Of a stretch of DNA of 64,000 bases, positions 23,020 to 33,649 are shown piece after piece. The stretch is from Hyperoodon ampullatus (Eukaryota > Chordata > Mammalia > Artiodactyla > Ziphiidae), in assembly GCA_949752795.1 (NCBI GenBank), contig OX457058.1, positions 32,614,587 to 32,678,586 of the forward strand, in the 5' to 3' direction. The notes below the pieces were generated by a model. The model was not told where the DNA came from. It ran no database searches and saw nothing but the letters and a program-made list of their open reading frames with translations. Every line of letters begins with the position of its first letter. The stretch's first letter is position 1. A program made the translations under genes and the position numbers.

Positions 23020-23900
23020 ATTTTCAACTTAAGAGCAGAGGTACTGCTTGAGTTAGGGTAGCCAGGGAAGGCTCCCCCGAGGATATGGAGCATGGAGAAC
23101 TGAAGATGAGCATTTCTGACAGAGGGAACTTGCAGTGCGAAGGAAGGCCAGGGTAGCTTGAACTTAGTGAACTGGACAAGGGATTTGGTATGAGGAGAAA
23201 TTGGTGACGTAGGCAGAGGCTAGGTTCTGTAGGGACTTATCAGCCACCATAAGGATGTTCGGTTTTATTTTCAATGTAATGGGAAGCTTCTGGAAGATTG
23301 CAAACAGGGAGATGACATAATCCATCATCTGATTTATACTTTTAGGAGCTCGCTCTGGCTGCAATGTGGAGAATGGACCACAAGGAAGCAAGGCTGGAAA
23401 CAAGGAGAGGAGATAGTTGCAGTGATTCCAGGGGGAGATGCTGGTGGCTGGACCAGGGAGAGGCAGTGGAATTAAACTCCGGCTTTTTTTTTTTTTTTTT
23501 TGCAGTACGCGGGCCTCTCACTGTTGTGGCCTCTCCCATTGCGGAGCACAGGCTCCAGACGCTCAGGCCCAGCGGCCATGGCTCACGGGTGCAGCCGCTC
23601 CGCAGCATGTGGGATCTTCCCAGTCTGGGGCATGAACCCGTGTCCCCTCCATCGGCAGGCAGACTCTCAACCACTGTGCCACCAGGGAAGCCCTTGGCAG
23701 TGGATTTAGAAAGGACTGAGCTTGTGTTTGTAGATGCAGCCAACCAGACTTGCTGATGAGGAGTGAGAGAATGACACAAGTTGATCAGGGTTGACTTTTG
23801 GATTTTTGGCTTGAGGAACAGGGTAAGTGTTGGTACTGTTTAATTTATTGGAGAAGACTTTAGAAAGAACAGCTTGGGGAGAGGGAATGGTATCTAAGGC
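23020..23900 (+). repeat. Ancient interspersed repeat, split by a SINE
   Basis: The order GTTCTGTAGGGACTTATCAG, CAATGTAATGGGAAGCTTCT, ACATAATCCATCATCTGATT, GCTCTGGCTGCAATGTGGAG, continuing after the SINE with TTTTGGCTTGAGGAACAGGG, matches a common old mammalian repeat. I do not assign its family. Confidence 0.45.
23484..23692 (-). mobile_element. CHR-type SINE
   Basis: An antisense full-length copy with poly(T) of about 18. The flanks share GGCAGTGGA (left) and GGCAGTGGATTTA (right), a possible but imperfect TSD. It splits the ancient repeat. Confidence 0.88.
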
Positions 23901-24119
23901 TCTATTTGGGGCATGTTCCATTTGAGGTTTTTGTCATCTGGTCTCTAGAGGATGAAATTTGACCTGCGAGGTTCAGTGGTTTGGCTCTTGCCTACCTCTC
24001 CCATCGCTTTCTATACTGAAGTATTTTATGCACTAGATACCCCACACAGCCTGCCTGCCGTCTCAAACGCCTCTTCTCTGCCTGGACAATGCACCTTGAA
24101 AACTCTACTCAGTATCATG

Positions 24120-24470
24120 TTCCCTAGGAAGTCTTCTGTATCAGTCAGTTTATCCCATCATATGCTGCACTAACAAGCAATCCCCAAACCTCAGTCGCCT
24201 ATAACAACAAAGGTTTGTTTATGTCCTGTGTTGCACGTTCATCATGAATCAGTGCAGCTGGATTTCAGTTCTTCTTCATTACAGGACCCAGGCTGAATGA
24301 GCAGCCCCATATTTGGGATATACCTGTCTCCTGACTGAGGGGAAGAGAAGGATGGCAGGAGTACATAATGGCTCTTAAGGTTTCTGCTCCAAAGTGACAC
24401 ACCATCCCTGCATTTACATTTCATTGACAGGTCAAGTCACAGGCCCAGCCTGATTTTAATGGGGTGGAAA
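24120..24470. repeat. Ancient interspersed repeat remnant
   Basis: TGTATCAGTCAGTTTATCCC and ATATGCTGCACTAACAAGCA, then CCTCAGTCGCCTATAACAAC, resembles a widespread old repeat also visible at 42800 and 61640. Family not assigned. Confidence 0.4.
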
Positions 24471-24569
24471 AATCGACTTCTTGATTGAGGAAAAACTAAG
24501 GAGGGAGGAGTCTGGTAGCAAAGGGCAGTGGTTATTTTTTTTAAAATAATAATAATGAACACAATGCTA

Positions 24570-24740
24570 ATTAGCATAGGAGCATGATAGGTATGCAAAT
24601 TCTCAGGCCCCACCCCAGATCTACTGCAAGAGAAAACCTCAGAGGTAGGGGGAAGGATGGAGGTCCAGTATTCTGTGATTTGACCAGTCCTCCAGGTGAT
24701 TCTAATTCATGCTCAAGTGTGAGAATCACTGACCTCACCC
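24570..24740 (-). repeat. MER5-like hAT relic
   Basis: CAAATTCTCAGGCCCCACCC is followed by CTCCAGGTGATTCTAATTCA and GTGAGAATCACTGACCTC, the usual order of a MER5-type element. A second worn copy lies at 26230-26345. Confidence 0.5.
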
Positions 24741-24799
24741 ACCTTCTCCGGTGGATGAGGACTATCACCCACCAGAGAAGACTATCTTCTTCTACCAAC

Positions 24800-25290
24800 T
24801 AGGTCAAGGGCTATTCCCTAGGGTACCCACACTTCTATCACTGTTGTTGCTGCTTTATTTGGAAGTTCAAGCCTTTTCAATACCACCACTGACATAGGGT
24901 AGGCATGCAATAAATACCTGTAGGACTGTAAAAAGAAACTCTCATGTGACCCACAGGAGCAATGTAGCATTTGCCATCCTAGCCCAGTTCTGGAGGTCCA
25001 GTCCATAATGCTCCTGAGACCTGTGTTTTATACAAGATCAAGGAGTGTCTCAACTCCTAGAAGTCACTGTCTATGCACGTCACTTATCTTAGTTCATTGC
25101 AGAACTTGTCATTATGCAGACATAATTATTTATTTTTCATACTAGAATGGAATCTCCATAAATGCTGCATTTTCAGCACCCACAACAGTGCTAAGCCCAG
25201 AGGACTTCAATGAATATTTGTGAAAAGAATGAATAGAGTATTTCTTCATATTTGCATCAAAAGTGAAAAATCACACGAGTTGCTGCTTTT
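24800..25290. other. Stretch without a gene
   Basis: No coding frame. A CAACAGTGCTAAGCCCAGAG then TGAATATTTGTGAA block near 25180-25225 may be a MIR/L2 end. Nothing else recognised. Confidence 0.4.
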
Positions 25291-25305
25291 AAAAGAAAGG
25301 GTGCT

Positions 25306-25519
25306 GGGCTTCCCTGGTGGCGCAGTGGTTGGGAGTCCGCCTGCCGATGCAGGGGACATGGGTTTGTGCCCCGGTCTGGGGAGATCCCACATGCCGCAGG
25401 GCAGCTAGGCCCGTGAGCCATGGTCGCTGAGCCTGTGCGTCCGGAGCCTGTGCTCCGCAACGGGAGAGGCCACAACAGTGAGAGGCCCGCGTACCGCAAA
25501 AAAAAAAAAAAAAAAAAAG
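25306..25519 (+). mobile_element. CHR-type SINE with 15-bp TSD
   Basis: Sense orientation with an A tail of about 20. The TSD is AAAAGAAAGGGTGCT (25291-25305) versus AAAAGAAAGGGTACT (25520-25534), one mismatch. Confidence 0.92.
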
Positions 25520-25539
25520 AAAAGAAAGGGTACTTACTT

Positions 25540-26990
25540 TAGAAAGCATGTTATTAATGTGGGGTTGGAATGCTCAGTGAACTTACAAATTCCTGAGGCT
25601 AAACTTCTGTAAATTAGCTGGAACATTCTCTATTTGTAATAAAAACTAGCGTAAGACAAATTTGAAAAAATGATACATGTAGTAACTCTAATGGTCCTTT
25701 ACATAAAGACAGCATGACAAAATCTACAAAGCACTTTCACATTGTTGTTTACATAGTTTTCTCTGTATTTCAAGGCTAAGATTTTAGTTTCAGGAAGGTG
25801 TCTTGGGTTACGGTCTCCAGGAGTCAGACGATGGGACAGAGATTTGTTTGCAGGGTTTACGGGGAAGTGCCCATAGGATCAGCTGCCTGAAGGAGGGAGG
25901 AGGGAGGAGGGAGGACTCAGCAGGAGGAGGATGTGGACCACAGGGCAGCTGCAGGCGAGAGCGGGGCCCAGCACAAGGGGATCTCTGGAGGTGCTGTCCC
26001 ACCTTGAAGCAAGGGACGGGGCCTTTCTGCCTCTGCAGGGAATAATGTTCAGAGGTGTTGCCTCTGGGGCATGGTGTGGTTTTGGGAGAGAAGGCTTTCT
26101 TCAGCTGAAAGTAATTCCCAGAGAGCAGATCACTGGAGAGCCTCAGCCACCAACACTCTTGTGGCCGGGGGACTGTGTGTTTCTGGGCTGGAGCGAGGAT
26201 CTGGGCAGCCCAGCATCCAGCACAGGAGACTGCGTCAGCTTCACCTGTGAATTTGTTAGAAACGCACCTCAAGCCTACTCTGGATCTTAACAAGCCCGCT
26301 CAGATGATGCCAATGCACACTCAAACTTGAAGACCACTAGGCTTGAGGGTCTGAAGAGGGCTTTGGTCCCTTCACAGGACCCGAGGATCCACTTGCTTCT
26401 TATTCTGTATGATGCCACTTGAAAACTGATGACTTTCCTTTCAAGGGACCCAAAAGAATTCCCTTGGGCCACACTTGGAGTCAGTTTGTAATGGAAATTA
26501 AAATGTAGAAAAAAGGAAATGAATTGATTTTCCTGTGTTCAACAGTTTTCAAAGACAGAAAGAAAGCAAGGAAATCAAAAGAAGAGATATGAATGTGTCT
26601 GTGTAGGAAATGAATTTCCTGAGGTGTAGATAAGCAAAGAATAAATCAGCTGGGGAAGGAATCCTGTAGTGGGGATGACCTTCTGCCTCTAGCTGGCACT
26701 GTTAACACAAGACAGCTCTGTGGTCCAGTGTCAAAGTGGAGTGGGAAAGCGTCCTTTGTACGTAAAGTGTTTTTGCTAGTTATTTATGACTCAGGGAGTA
26801 TTCAAATTAAATTTAGAGAAATTTGCAATATGTAGCACATACATTCTGTACACAATTATTATTAAAGCACCCAAGCTTTACTATACTAAAGTTTCCTCTT
26901 TTTTCCTTTCTAAGCTCTAAGAAAAATTAATCTTCATAATTATCATTGTACATTATCGAGATAACATTTTAAAATTATAATAACTCCTTG
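25540..26990. other. Stretch without a gene
   Basis: It contains a GC-richer block (25800-26230) with a GGAGGGAGGAGGGAGGAGG run and a MER5-like fragment at 26230-26345. ORFs here are overlapping on both strands with no homology I recognise. Confidence 0.4.
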
Positions 26991-27019
26991 CATTTGTGCA
27001 TCACTTGAAAGTTTTAACA

Positions 27020-27300
27020 GCCACATTAAGTGAAGAAAGCCGAGTGCAGAAATTGTGTCTAGTATGTTACTATTTGTTTAAAAACTAAGGTGCTAAAAAG
27101 AATATATATCATTGTATTGTTATCTATATGCATAAGACATCTTTAGAAGGGTAACTAATAACAGTGATTACCCTTTGCAGAGGGATGGGATTTGGAGGAT
27201 GGGAAATAGAGTGGGAGGAAGAGTTTTCACTATATACCCTTCTGTACTTTTTGAAGTTCTAACCATGTGAATGTATTACTACTCAAAAAAAACTTTTTAA
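27020..27300 (+). repeat. Old L1 3'-end fragment (sense)
   Basis: TATGTTACTATTTGTTTAAA, then ACAGTGATTACCCTTTGCAG and a TCACTATATACCCTTCTGTA end, as in old L1 3' ends. A shorter piece of a similar type lies at 28838-28955. Confidence 0.5.
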
Positions 27301-28021
27301 GAAAAATTTTGGGAGTTTTCCTGTATCCTCAGGAACGATGAGAAATGAGTATTGCCATTCTCATTTTACAAAGAGTCATGCACGTAGGAGAGATGGCACT
27401 TTAACTGTAGGCTTCTCATTTCTGTGACAGTGCTCTTTCTACAAACCATTTTGCTTCAAATTTTACCTAAATCTGAAAGTGCGGGGCGCAGTGCTGTATC
27501 TTGGAAGCCACTTGCACTGGTTTTACTCAGAAGTAAACCCAGGCTCACTGAGTTAACTGTTGCATCATTTACACTATTTTTATGGAACTAAAAGTCTGCT
27601 TTTTCAAAGAAAATCAAAGTAATATCTGTTTCATAAGCAAAGGACAATTTCCTTGAAATTATCTTTTGCTATCTGTGGAAGATTGCAGTAAACCTTGAAA
27701 TTTACTAGATTATGAAATACAGAGCTGCTTTTTTTGATTTGAAGAGTTTTTGTAACTGGCCTCAAAGAAATATAGTCTAAAAGTCTAGGTTTCTCCTTAA
27801 GGATGGGTATAAAAAGACAACCCTGCATAGACTTGCACTCCAGGGCATGGCTCTGTCAGCCTTTCTAGCAGGGGTGCTTATGGCATAGAGTCTGTCTTAT
27901 CTTCCAGAAACTGGGTCCCTTCAGAATTGTTATCTATGTGCATGCATGGTAAGTGTGGCAGATACAGAGGGGAGGAAGGAGGAAAAAGGGAGGCAAGGAG
28001 GGAGCTTAGCTGACTATTTGA

Positions 28022-28200
28022 CAGTGACTTTATTTAGGTCACTCTTTTCATCAGTGGAATTCAACCTGGTACCGGCCCAACCTTGAGAAAGTCACTGAAA
28101 TTGTTTACACATCTGTAAAATGGGAATCATTCCTACTTAGGGTCACTGGAACAATTAAAATGGTAAGGTAACTGGCATAGTGCCTAGAGAAAAGCATGTT
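28022..28200 (+). repeat. MIR-like ancient SINE
   Basis: A TTGAGAAAGTCACTGAAATT core, then ATCTGTAAAATGGGAATCAT and a GCATAGTGCCTAGAGAAAAG end. The next SINE is inserted right after it. Confidence 0.55.
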
Positions 28201-28216
28201 TAAAATAGATATTGTT

Positions 28217-28331
28217 GGGAATTCCCTGGTGGTCCAGTGGTTAAGACTCAGTGCTTCCAATGCAGGAGGATGCAGGTTCGATCCCTGGTCGGGGATCAAG
28301 GATCCCACAAGCTGCGTGGCATGGCCAAAAA
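28217..28331 (+). mobile_element. Short CHR-1-like SINE
   Basis: GGAATTCCCTGGTGGTCCAG head with a short A tail. The TSD is AAAATAGATATTGTT (28202-28216) versus AAAATAGGTATTGTT (28332-28346). Confidence 0.88.
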
Positions 28332-28346
28332 AAAATAGGTATTGTT

Positions 28347-29468
28347 TCAGGTGTGGAGTGACAGGGTTGAGGTTAGCTGCCTCTCCATCCCCCCATCTTT
28401 GAGATGGGGTCAATACCACTTACCTTGCAGGACTGCCATTAGAGCCAACAAGATAGTGAACTCGGTAATGGTTACTGAGGAAAGTCCCCCTTTCCCTGGC
28501 CCTATCAGCAGCGGTCTCCTCATCAGGGCCGCCAGCTCCAGCCAGCGACTCTTAGTAAAGAATAGCCCGATCATGCAGCTCCCTGCTCAAAGAGCAAAGA
28601 TGGCAATCTAAACCCAGGAAGTGGGAGTCCTTGTCTGGATAGAGATGTGCAAAAGTCCCATAGCAGACCTGGGACCCGAGAGAGGCACCGGGGCCAGAGG
28701 CCTGAAGGTGGCGTCCTCTGAGAGGAGAGGAGGGTGGCTGCCGTGGAAGGGGTCAGGTTTTCTAGCACACATCCTGGAGCCTGAAGACAGAGCCCTGCAG
28801 AGCATCCATGTATGAGCCCTTGGGAGGACCTGACGAGGCCACAGTAATGTTGTGTTGGTAATTCTTGAAGCTGGTTGATGGGTCCATGGGGGTTTATTAT
28901 ACTACTCCTTCCACTTTTGCGTTGTTTGAAATTTTCCATAATAAAAAAGTTTAAAAAAAAGACCACGTTTCAAACTATACACACATTATACTGTATTGCA
29001 TATAAGGTGTATTTCCAAATTAAAAATTGAAAGGATAAAAAAAAGACATGATGAGGAGGACCAGGGGAGGTCGGAGGTTCAAGGTTCTGGGGAGGGGAAG
29101 ATTTGAAGGGTCAAAATAAGAGATAATGATGATCGAGCGCTTGTTACATGGGAGACACCCAGCGTGCATTACCTCATGTAGCTCTCAAAACCACCACCCA
29201 GTACGGCAGGTGCTCCTTGGGGCCCCATTTCACAGATGATGAAACTGAGGCCTGGAGAGGGAATGTGAGTGACCAAAGGTGGCTGGTGAGTGGCTGAGCT
29301 GGGAATGGAAGTCAGGCCTCTGCTCTGGCCACCCACTACTCCACCCTTACCCCCAGCTGAAGGGGGCGGTGCTGGCACCAGCACCAGGAGGCCTGGAGGG
29401 GATGCAATTGAATTGGGCACGGCAGACCCCAGGGAAGCCATGAGCAAGTGTCATTTAAAGAGACTGGA
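28347..29468. other. Stretch without a gene, with repeat remnants
   Basis: It holds a sense L1 3'-end relic (28838-28955) and antisense MIR-like sequence (about 29122-29290: ATTTCACAGATGATGAAACT, GAGGCCTGGAGAGGG). No exon-like frame is seen in the GC-rich 28440-28800 part. Confidence 0.45.
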
Positions 29469-29674
29469 GGGCTTCCCTGGTGGCGCAGTGATTGAGAGTC
29501 CGCCTGCCGATGCAGGGGACACGGGTTCGTGTCCCGGTCCGGGAAGATCCCACATGCTGTGGAGCGGCTGGGCCCGTGAGCCATGGCCGCTGAGCCTGCG
29601 CGTCCGGAGCCTGTGCTCCGCAACTGGAGAGGCCACAACAGTGAGAGGCCCGTGTACCACAAAAAGAAAAAAAA
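29469..29674 (+). mobile_element. CHR-type SINE
   Basis: A full-length sense copy with a short AAAAAGAAAAAAAA tail. No TSD is visible: the left flank is not transposon sequence while the right flank is, suggesting a deletion or rearrangement at the left edge. Confidence 0.88.
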
Positions 29675-30437
29675 GATGTGAACGTGCATTTGCGTGTCCA
29701 ACCACCTAAGTTAGTTCACGTGTCTGGCGTACATTATCACGTGTGTATCCTCTACAAGTGGTTGTGCTTTTGTGTACTTTACTGTACAGTAATGTATAGA
29801 GTACAGTGGTACCGTACCAGTAAAAAATAGAAATGTTAATTTCTTTGGTACTAGTGCAGAACTTCTTGGAATACGCAACCTTAGAACAAAATATTTCAGG
29901 ACTTCTCTGGTGGTCCAGTGGTTAAGATTTCGCCTTCCAATGCAGGGGGTATGGGTTCAATCCCTTGTCCAGGAGCTAAGATCCCACATGCTTTGTGGCC
30001 AGAAAACCAAAACAAAGAAGCAATATTGTAACAAATTCAATAAAGACATTAAAAATTATATTTCAAGCCCATAAAATAATTTCACTCTGAAGAATTTTGA
30101 ATAGGAATGTACATTAGATATTAGAGATATTGGGTTGATAGGTAAAAATCAGTTACCATCTTTTTAATCCAGTTACTTCACCGTGACAACATTTGTTAAA
30201 ACCAAATTCAGTATTATGTGTGGTCTTTATGATTTCTTTGGATCCCTCGTATCTATGATTATTTCAGCAGACATAATATACTTGTGTGAAAAGTATTATA
30301 AACCCATCACAGTACAGTACTAGATAGCCAATTGTGTTAGTTGGGTACCTAGGCTAACTTTGTTGGACTTAACAAACAAATTGGACTTACAAGCGCGCTC
30401 TCAGAATGGAACTTGTTCATATGCAGGGAAATTACTG
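29675..30437 (+). mobile_element. Tigger/pogo-like DNA transposon fragment (copy A)
   Basis: It starts at GATGTGAACGTGC, which matches the post-TIR part of copy C, and carries CTCTACAAGTGGTTGTGCTT and GTGTACTTTACTGTACAGTA. It ends with a worn right terminus ATTACTG followed by TA (30438-30439). A CHR-1 SINE at 29899-30057 interrupts it. The left TIR is missing and no long ORF remains. Confidence 0.6.
29899..30057 (+). mobile_element. CHR-1-like SINE with extended tail
   Basis: GGACTTCTCTGGTGGTCCAG head, with a tail including ACAAATTCAATAAAGACATT. The TSD ATATTTCA is at 29891-29898 and 30058-30065. It lies within the Tigger-like element, so it is younger than it. Confidence 0.82.
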
Positions 30438-30946
30438 TAGAGTAAATGATGAGAAGGGGGTGGGTGATGGAGGAGGCGTCGTCAAGGGAGGCTTTCTTTA
30501 GGAAGCAGAAGATTATGGCCTGGTTACAGGTCAAGGGACAGAAGCCCAAGCAGACAGAAAGGTGCGTGTTTTGAAGAAGAGGGACCCAGGCGCAGATGGA
30601 GGGCTTCACCTGGGGAAGAGAGAGCAGAGTGAAGACGTGAACAGGTACAGAGTGCCCGCTGTGTCTGTCCTGCTCCTTATCTCATTTACTTACTGATCCC
30701 AGATTCAAGGGATCATGGTCTGCAGATGAGGAAATTCAAGATCAGGACAGGCTGACAGACCTGCCCAAATCTGCACAAACAGAAAGCGAGCAAACAACAA
30801 CCGACTCTGAAGTCCGTGTGCGCGCTTCCTTCCTTCCCCCAGGCCCTGCAGCCCATCTCCTGCTGGGACGGGGGTGGGTGGGTGGAAGAGCTGGAGGGGA
30901 CAGGGAGGCCAGGGAGTTTATCACTTGCTGGGAAAGACAGAGAGGC

Positions 30947-31799
30947 GATGGACACTTAGGTTGCTTCCATGTCCTGGCTATTGTAAATAGCCAGGTGCAT
31001 GTGTCATTTTGAATTATGGTTTTCTCAGGGCATATGCCCAGTAGTGGGTTTGCTGGGTCATATGGTAGTTCTATTTTTAGTTTTTTAAGGAACCTCCATA
31101 CTGTTCTCCATAGTGGCTGTATCAATTTACCTTCCTACCAACAGTGCAAGAGGGTTCCCTTTTCTCCACACCCTCGTCAGCATTTACTGTTTGTAGATTT
31201 CTTGATGGTGGTCATTCTGACTGGTGTGAGGTGATACCTCATTGTAGTTTTGATCTGCATTTCTCTAATGGATAAAGAAGATGTGGTACATATATACAAT
31301 GGAATATTACTCAACCATAAAAAGGAACAAAACTGGGTCATTTGTAGAGACGTGGATGGACCTAGAGATTGTCATACAGGGTGAAGTAAGTCAGAAAGAG
31401 AAAAACAAATATCATATATTAACGCATGTATGTGGAATCTAGAAAAATGGTACAGATGAACCTGTTTGCAGGGCAAGAATAGAGATGCAGACTTACGGAA
31501 CAGATGTATGGACATGGCGGGGAGGGGGATGAATTGGGAGATTGGGATCGACATATACCCACTACCATGTGTAAAACAGATAGCTAGTGGGGACCTGCTG
31601 TATAGCACAGGGAGCTCAGCTCGGTGCTCTGTGATGACCTAGATGGGTGGGAAGTGGGGGGAAGGGAGGTCCAAGAGGGAGGGGATATATGTACACGTAT
31701 AGCTGATTCACTTCATTGTACAGCAGAAACTAACACAACATTGTAAAGCAACTCTACCCCAATAAGAAAAAATAAAAATAAAAAACGATATTAAAAAAA
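30947..31799 (+). mobile_element. 5'-inverted L1 (twin-priming structure), copy 1
   Basis: Positions 30947-31269 read as antisense ORF2 3' sequence (GGTTGCTTCCATGTCCTGGC onward). From about 31270 the L1 runs in sense (GGATAAAGAAGATGTGGTAC), through ORF2 end and 3' UTR to an A-rich tail at 31799. The switch falls within AATG, shared by both parts. ORF fragments are broken. No clean TSD found. Confidence 0.75.
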
Positions 31800-32208
31800 G
31801 AGCTCAATAAGTGCTCATGACCATTATTCTCAAAAAGAAGAAGACAGAGGGATGAAGAGGGATGGTCTGAAGGGGCTGGTGCAGGGAATTCTGCAGCCAG
31901 CAACTGGGGAGGCCTGGCCAGGGGAGGCCTGGCCAACTGGGAAGGCGCTCAAGGCCCAGCTGGGCCTGTCAGCATCAGCAGCTGCCTAATGGGAAGGGCC
32001 CAGAGCTCAGCAAGGAGGGCCACACACGTGAGGGTGGAGGTGAAAGGCCAGGACACTGCTTCATTTTTTCTCTTCTCTCACGTTGGCCAGGATGATTACG
32101 TGTGCACCGCATGCAGTTGTAAGTATGCGTGTGAGCGTGTAAGTATACCCAAGGCGTGTGTGGGTTTCCGTGTATGGGTGTGAGAGAGCGTGTTTATGTT
32201 TGTGTGAA

Positions 32209-32210
<2 letters not shown>
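31800..32210. other. Stretch without a gene
   Basis: Contains a short tandem (GGAGGCCTGGCCA twice near 31908-31934). No coding or known repeat feature. Confidence 0.45.
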
Positions 32211-32239
<29 letters not shown>

Positions 32240-32250
32240 GTCTGTGTGTG
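32203..32250. repeat. (GT)n microsatellite
   Basis: About fourteen GT units, then imperfect GTCTGTGTGTGGGTG sequence. Confidence 0.85.
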
Positions 32251-32682
32251 GGTGGTGCACGTGCACGTGCTTGGCCAGTGGAGAAGAGAAGCTTCCCTGG
32301 CTGTGCGGCTGGAAGGCAAACGCATCCCTCTGAAATAAATCACTGTCTGCAGTGCTGGCTGCAAGCTACGTGCCAGGCTTCCTGAGGCTCGGGCTCTGGC
32401 TGTTCGCGGCCTGGTTCCCTATCTCTCCTCAGAGTGGCCCCAGACCTTTGGGCACGAGGACGTTCCGTGCAGGTCTGAGGGGCACCATCAAGTGGGAGCC
32501 AACCTCGTGCAGGGTCTGCAAATGCCTGTGGTCACAGCTGGGGCTCTTCTGTGGGGTGTCCTAACCCAAGTGCACCCACCTCCTGTGTGTCTGAGTCTGC
32601 GTGGGAAATCCGGTGCATAGGTTATACCTGCAGTGTTTTATTACTGAAATGCAAGCGGCAGGGATTGAATTAGAGACAGAGG

Positions 32683-32683
32683 C

Positions 32684-32718
<35 letters not shown>

Positions 32719-32736
32719 GAGAGAGAAAGAGAGAGT
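32683..32736. repeat. (GA)n microsatellite
   Basis: A nearly pure GA tract of about 50 bases with few interruptions. It also gives a spurious Ser/Leu-repeat ORF on the other strand. Confidence 0.85.
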
Positions 32737-32825
32737 AAAGAGGCACATTTGTGGCACAGGAAGTGTAATTCAGCCAAACATGTTGTGTGTTCCTAGACTT
32801 TCCTTGTTTGCCTATAAACGGATTC

Positions 32826-32864
32826 CCTCCCTCCCTCCTTCTTTCCTTCCTTCCTTCCTTCTAC
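32826..32864. repeat. (CTTC)n / (CCCT)n pyrimidine repeat
   Basis: CCCTCCCTCCCTCC followed by TTCC units. Confidence 0.8.
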
Positions 32865-33429
32865 AGACTGTTTATTGAAGCCATATGATGTGCCAGGGAC
32901 AGTGCTGGCTGCTTGGCCTAGAGGAGGGAACAGTCAGACACAGGCCCTGGCCTCATGATCTGAGTCTGTCAGGAGAGACACACATGGAGCAAGTCATCAC
33001 CCCCGTGGCACACGCGCGTAGAAGGGGAAAGGTGTCCTGGGATCTTGTAATAAAAGGCTCTTAGTCCTGGAGTGCGGGGTGGTGAGCTAGGTGACAAGAG
33101 CTTTCAAAGAAGACCTCCTTAGGAGTGAGAATCACCTTGTGCTCTCCGTGGTGCCCACCCCAGTGTGAGACCCTGTGCCTTTAATGAGGCCTCATCCACA
33201 GGGAAGGACCCTCCCCAGACCTGCCCCGGGAGTGGAACTGCAGTGAACCTCAGTCCCAGGATGGGATACACAGTCCTGACACCAGCCCAGGCCCCAGGTC
33301 TCACCTATGGAACTCTAGTTGGCCGTGACTTTTGATGCTCATTCAAGACCCGTGGGATTTGATGATTCCAGCTGTGTCATGCCCCTTCTTCGTGTCAGCT
33401 CACTCTATCCATGGCCAACTAAGAGCAGT

Positions 33430-33640
33430 AGACTCTTACAACGAGCCACGCATCACACTCGTGCGCACCACCATTCTTTGAAGTGGGTACTATTGTTATT
33501 GCCAACCCAGTTTTACAGTTGAGGAGACAGAGGCCCAGAGGGGTCAGGTAACTCACCCAAGGTTAAAAAGTGGGGATGTGGAATTTAAACCCAGGTGTTG
33601 TGGGATCAGAGTTCACCTTCTTGTTGACTTTGCTATGCTG
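33430..33640 (-). repeat. MIR-like ancient SINE (antisense)
   Basis: CAGTTTTACAGTTGAGGAGA, CAGAGGCCCAGAGGGGTCAG, TCACCCAAGGTTAAAAAGTG in the antisense MIR order. A similar piece lies near 33960-34100. Confidence 0.6.
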
Positions 33641-33649
33641 CCTTTCAAA

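Noticed and set aside
23364..23779. Frames of 130-145 codons on both strands
   Set aside because: Most of the predicted protein is SINE sequence (repeated peptides such as GLSLLWPLPLRSTGS recur at every SINE in the window).
29290..29709. 139-codon plus-strand frame
   Set aside because: Second half is a CHR SINE; the first half lies in MIR-derived sequence.
32158..32385. Cys/Val-repeat frame
   Set aside because: Produced by the (GT)n microsatellite.
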